From positions 106,603 through 170,602 of the forward strand of contig NZ_JAMXFJ010000012.1 in NCBI RefSeq assembly GCF_025460805.1: a stretch of DNA of 64,000 bases. The letters are read 5' to 3'. Origin of the DNA: Microvirga sesbaniae. Lineage in GTDB: Bacteria; Pseudomonadota; Alphaproteobacteria; Rhizobiales; Beijerinckiaceae. Positions within the stretch are counted from its first letter, which is position 1, and each line of letters begins with the position of its first letter. The translations under genes and the position numbers were made by a program. A model generated the notes under the pieces. The model had not been told where the DNA came from. It searched no databases and worked only from the letters and a program-made list of their open reading frames with translations. Of this stretch, positions 34,576 through 43,333 are shown in pieces.

Positions 34576-36558
34576 CTACTCCGCCGGAACCGCGGCGGGC
34601 GGCGCCGTCCTGGCGCGGGCCGGCGCGCCGATGCGCAGGCGCCGGTCGGTCAGGGACAGGGCGCCGCCGGCCGCCATCACGAGGGCCCCGATCCAGATCA
34701 GCAGGACCAGAGGCTTGTGGTAGAGCCGCATGCCGATGGAGCCGTCCGCCTGGACCTCGCCGATGCTGGCATAGATCTGTCCGAGGCCCGTGGTCAGGAT
34801 GCCGGCCTCCGTGGTCGGCATGCCGCGGGTCACGTAGAGCCGCTTCATGGTCTCGATCGTGCCGAGCTCCCGGCCCGCGCCGAAAACCGTCAGGATGGCC
34901 GCGTCCTCCCGGTAGTTCGCCTCGACCCGCGGGATGACGCGCTCGAGACGCACCTCGTATTCGCCCGCCCCGAGCCGCTCGCCGACCCGCAGGCTGCCGA
35001 TGGTCTCGACGCCCCAGGCGGTCGCCGCGATGCCGATGACCGTGAGGCCCACGCCCGCATGGGCGATCGCCGTGCCCCAGGCGGAGCGCGGCAGGCCGCG
35101 CGCCTTGCGCCAGGCGACGGACAGCGGCGTGCCCCGGGACCAGGACCGGGTGAGGATCTCGTTGAGGGAGCCGAGAACCAGATAGACCCCGAGCCCGATG
35201 CCGAGCGGCGCCGCCACCGGGCCGCCGTGCCGGAGCGCCAGCAGGGCGACGGTCGCCAGCAGCGAGACCCCGAACACCGCATAGAGGCGCTGGGCCGTGC
35301 CGAGGAAGTTGCCGCGCTTCCAGGCCAGGGTCTGGCCGAGCGGCAGCAGCAGCAGCAGCGGCACGATCAGCGGCAGGAAGGTGAAGTTGAAGAACGGCGC
35401 CCCGACGGAAATCTTCTCGGCGGCCAGGACCTCGAGGGCGAGCGGATAGAGCGTGCCGATGAACACGGTCGCGCAGGCGGTGGCGAGGAAGAGGTTGTTG
35501 AGGACGAGCGCGCCCTCGCGCGACACGGGCGCGAACAGGCCGCCCTGCCGGAGCATCGGGGCGCGCCAGGCGAAGAGCGCCAGCGATCCGCCGATGAACA
35601 GGATCAGGATGCCGAGGATGAAGGTGCCGCGCTCCGGATCGACCGCGAAGGAATGCACCGAGGTGAGCACGCCCGAGCGGACCAGGAAGGTGCCGAGCAG
35701 CGACAGGGAGAAGGTCAGGATGGCGAGCAGGATCGTCCAGACCTTGAGCGCGTCGCGCTTCTCCATGACGACGGTGGAATGCAGGAGCGCCGTGCCGGCG
35801 AGCCACGGCATGAGCGAGGCGTTCTCCACCGGGTCCCAGAACCACCATCCGCCCCAGCCGAGCTCGTAATAGGCCCAGTACGACCCCATGGCGATGCCCA
35901 GGGTCAGGAACGCCCAGGCGCCGAGCGTCCAGGGCCGCACGATCCGGGCCCAGACCGCATCGATGCGCCCGTCGATCAGGGCCGCGCAGGCGAACGCAAA
36001 GGAGATCGAGAAGCCCACATAGCCGATGTACAGAAGCGGCGGATGGATCGCGAGGCCCGGGTCCTGCAGCAGCGGATTGAGGTCCTGCCCCTCGGGCGCC
36101 GCCGGGATGACGCGGGTGAAGGGATTGGACGTGGTGAGGATGAACAGCAGGAACGCGATGGTGATCAGGGCCTGAACGGCGAGGGTGTTCGCCTGCAGCC
36201 GCATAGGGATGGTGTTTCGGGCCACCGCCACCACGGCGCCGAACAGGGCCAGGATCAGCACCCAGAGCAGCATGGAGCCCTCGTGGTTCCCCCACACGCC
36301 GGAGATCTTGTAGATCAGGGGCTTGGCCGAATGGGAGTTCTGGACCACGTTGAGCACCGAGAAGTCGGAGCTCACATAGGCCAGGGTCAGGGCCAGGAAC
36401 GAGAACGCGATGCAGGCGAGCACCGCGAGCGCGCCGGCCGGCGCCACGGCCATCAGCACCGGGTCGTTGGCGCGCGCGCCCCAGAGCGGCACGACGAACT
36501 GGATCAGGGACAGCCCAAGCGCCAGCGCGAGTGCGAAATGTCCGGCCTCGACCAACAC
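34576..36558 (-). CDS. ccmF: Haem lyase subunit CcmF (CycK)
   Basis: Polytopic membrane core of the cytochrome c haem ligation complex, 660 residues with about 15 helices. The tryptophan-rich haem-handling signature is WGGWWFWDPVENASLMPWL; other conserved stretches are SGVWGNHEGSMLLW, HPPLLYIGYVGF and GTFLVRSGVLTSVHSFA. It works with CcmH and CcmI, encoded in the same operon, and receives haem from CcmE. Start at MLVEAGHFAL. Confidence 0.97.
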   Translation of the reverse strand: MLVEAGHFALALALGLSLIQFVVPLWGARANDPVLMAVAPAGALAVLACIAFSFLALTLAYVSSDFSVLNVVQNSHSAKPLIYKISGVWGNHEGSMLLWVLILALFGAVVAVARNTIPMRLQANTLAVQALITIAFLLFILTTSNPFTRVIPAAPEGQDLNPLLQDPGLAIHPPLLYIGYVGFSISFAFACAALIDGRIDAVWARIVRPWTLGAWAFLTLGIAMGSYWAYYELGWGGWWFWDPVENASLMPWLAGTALLHSTVVMEKRDALKVWTILLAILTFSLSLLGTFLVRSGVLTSVHSFAVDPERGTFILGILILFIGGSLALFAWRAPMLRQGGLFAPVSREGALVLNNLFLATACATVFIGTLYPLALEVLAAEKISVGAPFFNFTFLPLIVPLLLLLPLGQTLAWKRGNFLGTAQRLYAVFGVSLLATVALLALRHGGPVAAPLGIGLGVYLVLGSLNEILTRSWSRGTPLSVAWRKARGLPRSAWGTAIAHAGVGLTVIGIAATAWGVETIGSLRVGERLGAGEYEVRLERVIPRVEANYREDAAILTVFGAGRELGTIETMKRLYVTRGMPTTEAGILTTGLGQIYASIGEVQADGSIGMRLYHKPLVLLIWIGALVMAAGGALSLTDRRLRIGAPARARTAPPAAVPAE

Positions 36559-36599
36559 GAAGGCTCTCCCTTGCTACTGCGTCACGTTACCGGGTCGGG

Positions 36600-37058
36600 T
36601 CACTGGGTCTTGGGCGCGGCATTGGCCTCGCCCATCCAGTGGCCCTGCTTCTTCAGGGTGTCGGCCACCTCGCGGGGCATGTAGTTCTCGTCGTGCTTGG
36701 CGAGCACCGAATCGGCCCGGAACGTGCCGGGGCCGACGAGAACGCCCTCGGCCACCACCCCCTGCCCTTCGCGGAACAGGTCGGGCAGCAGCCCCTTGTA
36801 GGTCACCTGGACGGCCGCCTGCGCGTCCATGACCTCGAAGGAGATCTGCTGGTCGGAGCCGCGCTGCACGGAGCCTTCCTTGACGAGGCCGCCGAGGCGG
36901 ATGCGCGTGCCGGGCTGCACGTTCTTCGCCTGGATGTCGGCCGGCGAATTGAAGAACACGATGGTGTCGTTCATGGCGTAGAGCACGAGGCCGAGCGCGA
37001 CCGCCAGGACGCATCCTGCGACACCGATGAGCGTGAGGCGGCGTTGTTTTCTCGTCAT
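36600..37058 (-). CDS. ccmE: Cytochrome c maturation protein CcmE (CycJ)
   Basis: Periplasmic haem chaperone anchored by one N-terminal helix (about 9-29). The 152-residue protein has the OB-fold core and the haem-binding motif HDENYMP, whose His makes the covalent bond to haem. The start ATG overlaps the ccmI stop by four bases (ATGA), indicating coupling. Confidence 0.97.
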   Translation of the reverse strand: MTRKQRRLTLIGVAGCVLAVALGLVLYAMNDTIVFFNSPADIQAKNVQPGTRIRLGGLVKEGSVQRGSDQQISFEVMDAQAAVQVTYKGLLPDLFREGQGVVAEGVLVGPGTFRADSVLAKHDENYMPREVADTLKKQGHWMGEANAAPKTQ

Positions 37059-38179
37059 GGCTGCGCGTCGGTCAGTTTCAGTTCCCGGGCCATCGTGTCG
37101 ATGGTCTTCAAGGCCGCGTTGTCCTGCGCCAGCGCCTCGCGGGCCCGTCGCGCGGCCGCCACCGCCTTATCACGCTGGCCCAGAACCGCATAGGAGCGCA
37201 TCAGCCGCGCCCATTCCTCGGCCGTGCCGCCCTGCGCCTCGAGACGGCCGGCGAGGCCCGCCACCATGCCGGCGATCGCCTCGGGGCCGATCCGGCCGTC
37301 CGGCGATTCGCCGGCCGGGGCCTGCCCGGCCGGGCCGTCGAGGGCGGCCATTTCCTGCCTCACGGCCTCGACCCAGGGCGCGTCCGCGGGCGACGACGCG
37401 AGCAGCTGCGCATAGGCCGCCCTGGCCTTCGCGATCTGCCCGTCCTGCACGGCCGCGCGGGCGAGATAGAACCGCGCCTTGGGCGAGCCCGGATCGAGCG
37501 TGAGGGCCTGTTCGAAGGCCGCCTGGGCGTCGGCCGACACGAGCCCGTCCCGGGCCATCACCAGGACCTCGCCGTAACTGGCGAACCGGTCGGAATCCGG
37601 AGGCAGGGAGCGGACCGCCGCCTCGTAGGCCTTCACGGCGTCGTCCACCCGGCCCATGCGCAGATAGACCGGAGCGATGACCTCCCAGCCGCGGCCGTCC
37701 TGCGGGTTCTTCGCCAGGTGGGCCTCGATCTGGGCCACCGCCTGCATGAGATCGACGGTGCCGGCCGCCTGGGCGGCCGCCGGCGCGGCCGCTGCCGCCT
37801 GGACGGGCGCCTGCACGGGAGCCTGGGGAGACCCGTAGATCTCATAGGTCGCGAGGGCCAGGATCGGGATGATCGACAGGGCCAGGGTCGAGGCCGCCCG
37901 ACGGCGGCGCAGGGCCGGCTCGCCGACCGCCGCGAAGGCCTCGCCGCGCAGGCCGGTCGCCCGCAGGAGGCGCCGCCCGGCCTCCGCCTTGGCGGCTTCG
38001 GCCTCGCTCGGCATCAGCACGCCGCGGGCCTGGTCCCGTTCGATCTCGGCGATCTGCTCGCGGTAGAACTGCGTGTCCGGATCCGCCTGCCGGGCGACCG
38101 CGTAATGGCGCGACAACGGCCACAGCACCGCCATCACGGCCGCCGCCGTCATCGCCAGGAGAATGATCCAGATCACCAT
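37055..38179 (-). CDS. ccmI: Cytochrome c biogenesis protein CcmI (CycH)
   Basis: Apocytochrome c chaperone of the haem ligation complex, 374 residues. The N-terminus has the family pattern: transmembrane helix 3-21, then [24 protein letters not shown], a second helix at about 95-112, an Ala/Gln/Pro-rich linker and a TPR domain (about 145-330) including [30 protein letters not shown] precedes the ATG. It is the first gene of the ccmIEFH operon, equivalent to rhizobial cycHJKL. Confidence 0.94.
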   Translation of the reverse strand: MVIWIILLAMTAAAVMAVLWPLSRHYAVARQADPDTQFYREQIAEIERDQARGVLMPSEAEAAKAEAGRRLLRATGLRGEAFAAVGEPALRRRRAASTLALSIIPILALATYEIYGSPQAPVQAPVQAAAAAPAAAQAAGTVDLMQAVAQIEAHLAKNPQDGRGWEVIAPVYLRMGRVDDAVKAYEAAVRSLPPDSDRFASYGEVLVMARDGLVSADAQAAFEQALTLDPGSPKARFYLARAAVQDGQIAKARAAYAQLLASSPADAPWVEAVRQEMAALDGPAGQAPAGESPDGRIGPEAIAGMVAGLAGRLEAQGGTAEEWARLMRSYAVLGQRDKAVAAARRAREALAQDNAALKTIDTMARELKLTDAQP

Positions 38180-38514
38180 AAAGTCCTATTTACTGCGTGT
38201 CCCCCTGAAGCACGACGGTGGCACGGTGTCACGCGTAAATGTCCTGAGTCCCGGACTTATCAGCAGGGCAGCTCGGCCTCGGAGCGACGCTCATCCCGGG
38301 TGAGGGTGGTAAGGGCCGGTGACAACACCCTCCCACGTCATGGCCGGCCCTGTGCCGGCCATCCTGCCACCCTCCCCACGTCATGGCCGGCCTTGTGCCG
38401 GCCATCCCGATACGGAACAGCGCCGCGCCTCGGACCATCGGGATCACCGGCACGAGGCCGGTGATGACGTGAGGGTGGTGTGAGCGGGTGATGACGGGGA
38501 AGCGGGCGCTGGCG
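38180..38514. repeat. Intergenic repeat region between feuQ and ccmI
   Basis: No gene. The part next to ccmI (38180-38260) should hold its promoter. A lone A hairpin lies at 38334-38363 and a full composite repeat at 38377-38470. Confidence 0.7.
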
Positions 38515-39912
38515 TTAGGCCGCGCTCCTGTCCCCTGGCAGTTCCAGGATGGCGCGCAGGCCCCCCAGGGGCGAGGCGTCGAGGCGGAGCGAGCCGCGAT
38601 ACAGGGCCGCGAGATCGCTCACGATGGAGAGCCCGAGGCCCGATCCGGGCTTGGTTTCGTCGAGGCGGCGGCCGCGCTTGAGAACCTCCTCGCGGGCCGC
38701 CTCCGGCAGGCCCGGCCCGTCGTCGTCGATGAGCAGGCGGAAGCGGGGGCGGTCGTCCTCGCGCACGAACTCGACCGAGACCTCCACCTTGCCGACGGCC
38801 CATTTGGCCGCGTTGTCGATGAGGTTGCCGGCCATCTCCTCCAGGTCCTGCTTCTCGCCGCGGAAGCGCAGGTCCGGGGGGATCGCCAGCGCGACCTCCA
38901 GGTCCTTGTCGCGGTAGATCTTGGCGAAGGTGCGCGCGAGGCCCGCGACGACGGGCTCGGCCTCGGTGAGGGTCCCGAGGGTCCCCGCGAGCGCCGCGGC
39001 GCGGGCGCGGTCGAGATAGTAGTTCACCTGGTCGCGCATGGTGGTCGCCTGCTCGCGGACCCTGGCGGCCACGTCCTCGGGGGCGTTCTCGGCCTCGTTC
39101 ATGATGATGCTGAGCGGCGTCTTGAGCGCGTGGGCGAGATTGCCCACCTGCGTGCGGGCGCGCTCCAGGATCTCCCGGTTGGTGTCGAGGAGAAGGTTCA
39201 GCTCGCTCGCCAGGGGAGAGATGTCGCGCGGGTACTCGCCGGCGATCCGCTCCGCCTCCCCGCGCCGGATCGCCCCGAGGGCGCTGCGCAGGTTAGCGAG
39301 CGGCCGCAGGCCGAAGCGGATCTGCAGGAGCGTGGTGAAGCCGAGCCCGATGCCCAGGAGCGCGAAGGTGACGGTGAGCGCGAAGATGAAGTCCCGCACG
39401 GCCCCGTCGATCTCGTCGGCCGGGCCGGCGACCCGGATGATGTAGCGTCCGTCCTCGCCGAGATCGATGTCGCGCTCGATGATGCGCAGGTTGCGCTCGT
39501 CCGGCGCCCGGCCGTAGCCGCGGCGGATCTGGCCGAAGCGGTTGTCCCCGGTGGCGAGGCTCGGCAACGGCCCGCCGAACAGGGATTTCGACGCGCGGAT
39601 CTCGCCCGCGGCCGCGTTGGGCCGCGCCACCTGCCAGTACCAGCCCGACAGGGGCAGCTCGAAGCGGGGATCGCCGATGGGGCCGAGATCCCGGTCCGGA
39701 TCGCCCGGCCCGACGAGGTTGGACGCGAGGGTGTTGGCGTAGACCAGGAGCCGCTGGTCGAAGGCGCGCTCGGTGTTGTCGCGGTAGAGCGTCGACAGGA
39801 TGAGCCCGGCGATCAGCAGGATCACGAAGCTCCAGAACACGGACGAGACCGCGAGCCGGACCGCGATGGGCCGGCCGGCGAAGCGTTTGACGAGCGGCGA
39901 CAGGCCGGTCAC
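38515..39912 (-). CDS. feuQ: Sensor histidine kinase, FeuQ-like
   Basis: A 465-residue membrane kinase with helices at about 20-42 and 185-207, a periplasmic domain of about 140 residues, a HAMP-like linker, HisKA with NLAHALKTPLSIIMNEAEN (Ala-His-Ala-Leu form typical of PhoQ/FeuQ-like kinases) and HATPase boxes AGNLIDNAAKW, DDDGPGLP and GSGLGLSIVSDLAAL. The start overlaps the response regulator stop (ATGA). In Rhizobium leguminosarum feuPQ lies beside cycHJKL, which is the arrangement here; the symbol rests on that synteny and on family resemblance. Confidence 0.85.
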   Translation of the reverse strand: MTGLSPLVKRFAGRPIAVRLAVSSVFWSFVILLIAGLILSTLYRDNTERAFDQRLLVYANTLASNLVGPGDPDRDLGPIGDPRFELPLSGWYWQVARPNAAAGEIRASKSLFGGPLPSLATGDNRFGQIRRGYGRAPDERNLRIIERDIDLGEDGRYIIRVAGPADEIDGAVRDFIFALTVTFALLGIGLGFTTLLQIRFGLRPLANLRSALGAIRRGEAERIAGEYPRDISPLASELNLLLDTNREILERARTQVGNLAHALKTPLSIIMNEAENAPEDVAARVREQATTMRDQVNYYLDRARAAALAGTLGTLTEAEPVVAGLARTFAKIYRDKDLEVALAIPPDLRFRGEKQDLEEMAGNLIDNAAKWAVGKVEVSVEFVREDDRPRFRLLIDDDGPGLPEAAREEVLKRGRRLDETKPGSGLGLSIVSDLAALYRGSLRLDASPLGGLRAILELPGDRSAA

Positions 39913-40580
39913 GTCTTGGTCTGGCTCGCGTCGAGGAGATAGCCGAGACCGCGCACCGTCTGGATGATGTCGACCCCGAGCTTCTTGCGCAGGCGGCCGA
40001 TGAAGACCTCGATGGTGTTCGAATCCCGGTCGAAATCCTGGTCGTAGAGATGCTCGGTCAGCTCGCCGCGCGAGACGATGCGGCCCGTGTGGTGCATGAG
40101 GTAGGACAGGAGCCGGTACTCGTGCGAGGTGAGCTTCACCGGGTTGCCGTCCACGGCGACGCGGCCCGAGCGGGTGTCGAGCTTCACGGGCCCGCAGGCG
40201 ATCTCGCTCGTGGCGTGGCCGGCCGAGCGGCGCAGCAGCGCGCGGACGCGGGCGAGAAGCTCCTCCATGTGGAACGGCTTGGTCACGTAGTCGTCGGCGC
40301 CGGCGTCGAAGCCCTGGACCTTGTCGCTCCAGCGGTCGCGCGCGGTCAGGATGATCACCGGGGTCTTGCGCCCCTCCCGCCGCCAGGCGGTCAGGACCGA
40401 CACCCCGTCCACCTTCGGCAGGCCGAGGTCGAGGATGATGGCGTCGTAGGGCTCGGTCTCGCCGAGGAACTGTCCCTCCTCGCCGTCCATGGCGGCATCC
40501 ACCGCGTAGCCCGCCTGCTCGAGGGCGGTCACGATCTGCTGATTGAGGGTTCTGTCGTCCTCGACAACGAGTAGGCGCAC
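39909..40580 (-). CDS. feuP: OmpR/PhoP-family response regulator, FeuP-like
   Basis: A 223-residue regulator: receiver domain with RLLVVEDDRTLN, phosphoacceptor Asp in AIILDLGLPKVDG, LTARD and YVTKPFHMEEL; winged helix with LTSHEYRLLSYLMHH, NTIEVFIGRLRKK and IQTVRGLGYLL. The start is GTG 40580. It sits between a small PepSY protein gene (14-base gap) and the kinase gene (4-base overlap), so the three form one operon. Rhizobial FeuP is known for roles in iron acquisition and cyclic glucan export; the targets here are unknown. Confidence 0.88.
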   Translation of the reverse strand: MRLLVVEDDRTLNQQIVTALEQAGYAVDAAMDGEEGQFLGETEPYDAIILDLGLPKVDGVSVLTAWRREGRKTPVIILTARDRWSDKVQGFDAGADDYVTKPFHMEELLARVRALLRRSAGHATSEIACGPVKLDTRSGRVAVDGNPVKLTSHEYRLLSYLMHHTGRIVSRGELTEHLYDQDFDRDSNTIEVFIGRLRKKLGVDIIQTVRGLGYLLDASQTKT

Positions 40581-40594
40581 GGTTGGAGCTTCCC

Positions 40595-40909
40595 TTATTG
40601 GACCGACTTCACGCGGCCGGACGGGCCGTCGATCGTCACCTGGACGATGCGACCGTCCTTTTGCAGGACCGAGATCACATAGACAAGGTCGTCGCTGTTG
40701 CGGCAGAGGCTGGCCCGGACCACGTCCGCGCCCGGGATCTGGCGCCGCGCCGTCATCACGGCGGATGCCGGAGCGACGACGCCCTTGGCGGCCACCGCCT
40801 CCTGCATCTCGCGGGGAGGCAGGCAGTTCTTCAGGGCCGCGGCCGCGCTCTGCGCCGACGCCGCCCCCACCATGCCCCACGATGCTATGACCACCCAGAC
40901 CAGACGCAT
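40595..40909 (-). CDS. Small periplasmic PepSY-domain protein
   Basis: A 104-residue protein with a signal peptide (MRLVWVVIASWGMVGAASA) and a single PepSY-like domain ending DLVYVISVLQKDGRIVQVTIDG followed by PSGRVKSVQ. Two Cys lie in the mature part. It heads the operon with the FeuP/FeuQ-like genes. In Sinorhizobium a small periplasmic protein, FeuN, restrains FeuQ; by position and size this protein could play the same part, but I cannot establish homology from sequence alone. Confidence 0.8.
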   Translation of the reverse strand: MRLVWVVIASWGMVGAASAQSAAAALKNCLPPREMQEAVAAKGVVAPASAVMTARRQIPGADVVRASLCRNSDDLVYVISVLQKDGRIVQVTIDGPSGRVKSVQ

Positions 40910-40932
40910 GAGACGACCATGCCTTTGCCGCA

Positions 40933-40948
40933 CTGAACGAATTCTGAA
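40933..40948 (-). promoter_or_regulatory. Putative response-regulator direct repeat TTCAG-N6-TTCAG
   Basis: On the minus strand TTCAG-AATTCG-TTCAG gives two half-sites spaced by 11 bases, one helical turn, 24 bases before the PepSY start codon. Direct repeats with this spacing are the usual target form of PhoP/OmpR-type regulators, suggesting autoregulation by the FeuP-like protein. Confidence 0.5.
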
Positions 40949-41076
40949 TGCGATCGGGCCGCTCCCTGTGCCGGCGACCGGCCCCATCCTGCTGGAAATG
41001 CTTGTCGTTCGGGATCCGTTTCCGGGCTTCCGTTTCATGGCCGGGATGCGCGACGCCGGCGAGGCAGGGACGCCCG

Positions 41077-41625
41077 TCAGACGGCCGTCGCGGACGAGGG
41101 TGGACGGGATGCGAGCCGGAGGGCCTCCCGCTCGACGGACAGGACGCGCCGGCGCCAGCCGATGCCGAAGACCGGCCAGGCGGCGAGGCGCCCGAGAAAG
41201 CCGAGGCGCGCCTTCGTGAGGCGGCGGATCGTCTCCGGGACATCGGCCGCGCGGGCGGCCTCGAGGGTGACCGGCCCGACGATACCGTCGGCCGGGACGC
41301 CGAGGATTTCCTGCAGCATCCGGACGGCCCGCGCGGGCCCCGAATTGACCGCGAGGTCGAACACCGCGAGATCGAGCCCGGGGGGCAGCTCGTCGGCCCG
41401 CACGGCGTTCCAGAACAGCCGCCGGTAGATCGCGACCGCCTCCCGGCGGCTCAGGCGCCGCACGTCGGCCGCGGAGGCCGGCCGGCCCCTCGCCCGGGCG
41501 AGGGTCTCGCGGGTGATGCCGAACCGGGTCGCCCCGCCCGGGTCGCGGGGATGCTGCACGAAGCCGCCCTCGTGCCGGAGCACCTGTTCGACCGCCGTCT
41601 CGAAGCGTGACGAAGAACCCGTCAT
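41077..41625 (-). CDS. Glycoside hydrolase family 108 / peptidoglycan-binding protein (secretion-activator type)
   Basis: A 182-residue lysozyme-like protein. Residues about 8-95 form the GH108 domain with the catalytic Glu in VLRHEGGFVQHPRDPGG and the following ATRFGITRETL; the rest is a PG_binding_3-type domain (FDLAVNSGPARAVRMLQEILGV, DGIVGPVT, RLGFLGRLAAWPVFGIGWRRRV). Such proteins act as N-acetylmuramidases in secretion or as prophage endolysins. No signal peptide and no phage genes are seen nearby. Start at MTGSSSRFE (ATG 41625); the upstream in-frame extension is repeat-derived. Confidence 0.83.
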   Translation of the reverse strand: MTGSSSRFETAVEQVLRHEGGFVQHPRDPGGATRFGITRETLARARGRPASAADVRRLSRREAVAIYRRLFWNAVRADELPPGLDLAVFDLAVNSGPARAVRMLQEILGVPADGIVGPVTLEAARAADVPETIRRLTKARLGFLGRLAAWPVFGIGWRRRVLSVEREALRLASRPPSSATAV

Positions 41626-41858
41626 CCGCGTGTCCCCATGATCATGCCCCCGTGATTCCGCCCGCAGGGCGATGAAGGCCAGGTTACCCGAAAACAGGGG
41701 ACCGACGGCGCCGGCCGATGCGCCGAACGGGGCGCCGGCCCGGAGCCATCGGGGTCTCATACGCCGCGCTCTTGGGATCGGGATGGCCGGGACGGGAAAC
41801 GAAAGAACCGGGGTGGCGTTGACGGTGCGAACCTCGAACGGCACGGAGGCCACTGGCG

Positions 41859-42104
41859 ATGAGCAACGCTCCCAACGACCTCGCGGAGGATTTCCCCGAC
41901 AAGCGCGAGCGGATCCACCAGCTCAAGACGAGCGACAACCACTTCGCGCGGCTCTACGACGAGTACGACGAGCTGAACCGCACCATCCACCGGATCGAGA
42001 CCCGGGTGGAGCCCAAGCCCGAGGAGGTCGAGGAGGAGCTCAAGCGCCGCCGCCTGAAGATCAAGGACGAGATCATGGCGATGCTCGACCGCGCGGGCGG
42101 GTGA
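41859..42104 (+). CDS. YdcH family (DUF465) protein
   Basis: An 81-residue, highly charged, helical protein matching YdcH/DUF465: DKRERIHQLKTSDNHFARLYDEYDEL is split by the family's usual hydrophobic heptads, followed by LNRTIHRIE and RRRLKIKDEIMAMLD. It is expected to form a helical hairpin. Function is unknown; homologues are widespread in Alphaproteobacteria as stand-alone genes. Confidence 0.9.
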   Translation: MSNAPNDLAEDFPDKRERIHQLKTSDNHFARLYDEYDELNRTIHRIETRVEPKPEEVEEELKRRRLKIKDEIMAMLDRAGG

Positions 42105-42410
42105 CGTCCCGGGTGTTCACCCTCCTGTCGGCACCGGCCCTTACCACGTTCTCCACGTCATCACCGGGCTTGTCCCGGTGATCCCGATGGATGGAAACGC
42201 CGCGCCCCACCGGTCGGGATGGCCGGCACAAGGCCGGCCATGACGTGCAGAGGGTGTCATCACCGGACCACACACACCACGTCATCACCGGGCTCGTCCC
42301 GGTGATCCCGATACGGTGAAGCGGGCCGCCTTGACGAGACCCGCAATCAGGTCGTGATGTGGGCCGCTGATGACGATGGACATCGTTTCGAACGGGGATC
42401 CTCTGACGTG
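42105..42410. repeat. Intergenic repeats between ydcH-like gene and first protease
   Basis: A B-first composite repeat at 42154-42247 and a lone B hairpin with spacer remnant at 42278-42320. About 90 bases before the protease start are repeat-free and may hold its promoter. Confidence 0.7.
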
Positions 42411-43151
42411 ATGCAACGTGTGGTGCTGCTCTCTCTCGCCCTGTCGCTCGCCGCGACGGGGGCGAATGCCGTGGTGGGAGGCAGCGAGGATTCCGGCCCC
42501 CTCGCCCGCCGCAGCGTGATGGTGCTGAGCTCGAACGGCGGCGTCTGCAGCGCCGTGGTGCTGGCGCGCGACGTGGTGCTCACCGCGGCCCATTGCGTGA
42601 CGGGCGCAGCCGAGCACCGGGTTCATTTCCGCGACGAGGCCGGCGAGCCGGTGCTGATCGCCCCCGCCGCGAAGGCGGTGCATCCGGGCTACAACGCCAA
42701 GGCCATCGAGACCCGCCAGCGCTCCGTCGACCTCGCCCTGCTGCGCATTCCCGAGGCGCTGCCGGGGCGCTTCGAGCGCGCGACCCTCGCGACCGCGACG
42801 GTCGCGGAGAACGATCCCGTCACCGTCGGCGGCTACGGGCTGTCGCGGGACGGCGACGCCAGGACCACGGGCACCTTCCGCACCGCGCCGCTGACGGCCG
42901 TCGAGCCCTTCGGTCCGAGCCGGATCCTGCTCTGGGCCGAGGGCTCCGGCCCGGCCGGCGCCTGCCAGGGCGATTCCGGCGGCCCGATGGCGTCCGGCGA
43001 GACCGTCGCGGCGATCACGAGCTGGTCGTCGCCGGCCAGGGGACGGCCGTGCGGGGGCGTCACGCAGGGCATTCTCGTGGCCCCGCAGCGCGCCTGGATC
43101 GACCGCATCCTGAAAGGCTGGAGCCGCGCCGCCCTGTGGGCCGGCGAGTAG
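42411..43151 (+). CDS. Secreted trypsin-like serine protease
   Basis: A 246-residue S1-family protein with a signal peptide (VVLLSLALSLAATGANA) and the processed-looking N-terminus VVGGSEDSG. The triad is complete: His in VLTAAHCV, Asp in SVDLALLRI and Ser in CQGDSGGPM. Cysteines in CSAVVL/AAHC and the CQGDSGG/PCGGV region suggest the usual disulfides. ATG 42411 was chosen (GTG 42408 adjoins it). The next gene is a paralogue in tandem. Confidence 0.88.
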   Translation: MQRVVLLSLALSLAATGANAVVGGSEDSGPLARRSVMVLSSNGGVCSAVVLARDVVLTAAHCVTGAAEHRVHFRDEAGEPVLIAPAAKAVHPGYNAKAIETRQRSVDLALLRIPEALPGRFERATLATATVAENDPVTVGGYGLSRDGDARTTGTFRTAPLTAVEPFGPSRILLWAEGSGPAGACQGDSGGPMASGETVAAITSWSSPARGRPCGGVTQGILVAPQRAWIDRILKGWSRAALWAGE

Positions 43152-43333
43152 GATCCCGCACCCTCCCGGTCACGGCGCCCATCCGCCCCGTGATGGCCGG
43201 CCTTGGGCCGGTGATGACAGGGAGAGAACGACGGGGAGAGCGGACTTCCTGGAAATTCGGAAAAACCCGGAACCATCGCGACTGCCCAGATCTTGCCTTG
43301 AAAAATTCATTCCCCTCACGGCATCATCCTCCC
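43152..43333. other. Gap between the two protease genes with hybrid repeat
   Basis: At 43190-43225 one arm of hairpin A (GATGGCCGGCC) is joined to one arm of hairpin B (GGCCGGTGATGAC), a hybrid of the two stem types. Downstream, GGAAC at 43269-43273 is followed 19 bases later by TT, a weak match to the EcfG/RpoE2 promoter pattern, about 40 bases before the next ATG. Confidence 0.5.

Noticed and set aside
41077..41625. Prophage remnant suggested by the lysozyme-like GH108 protein
   Set aside because: No capsid, tail, integrase or attachment sequence is nearby; such proteins also occur as chromosomal secretion factors.
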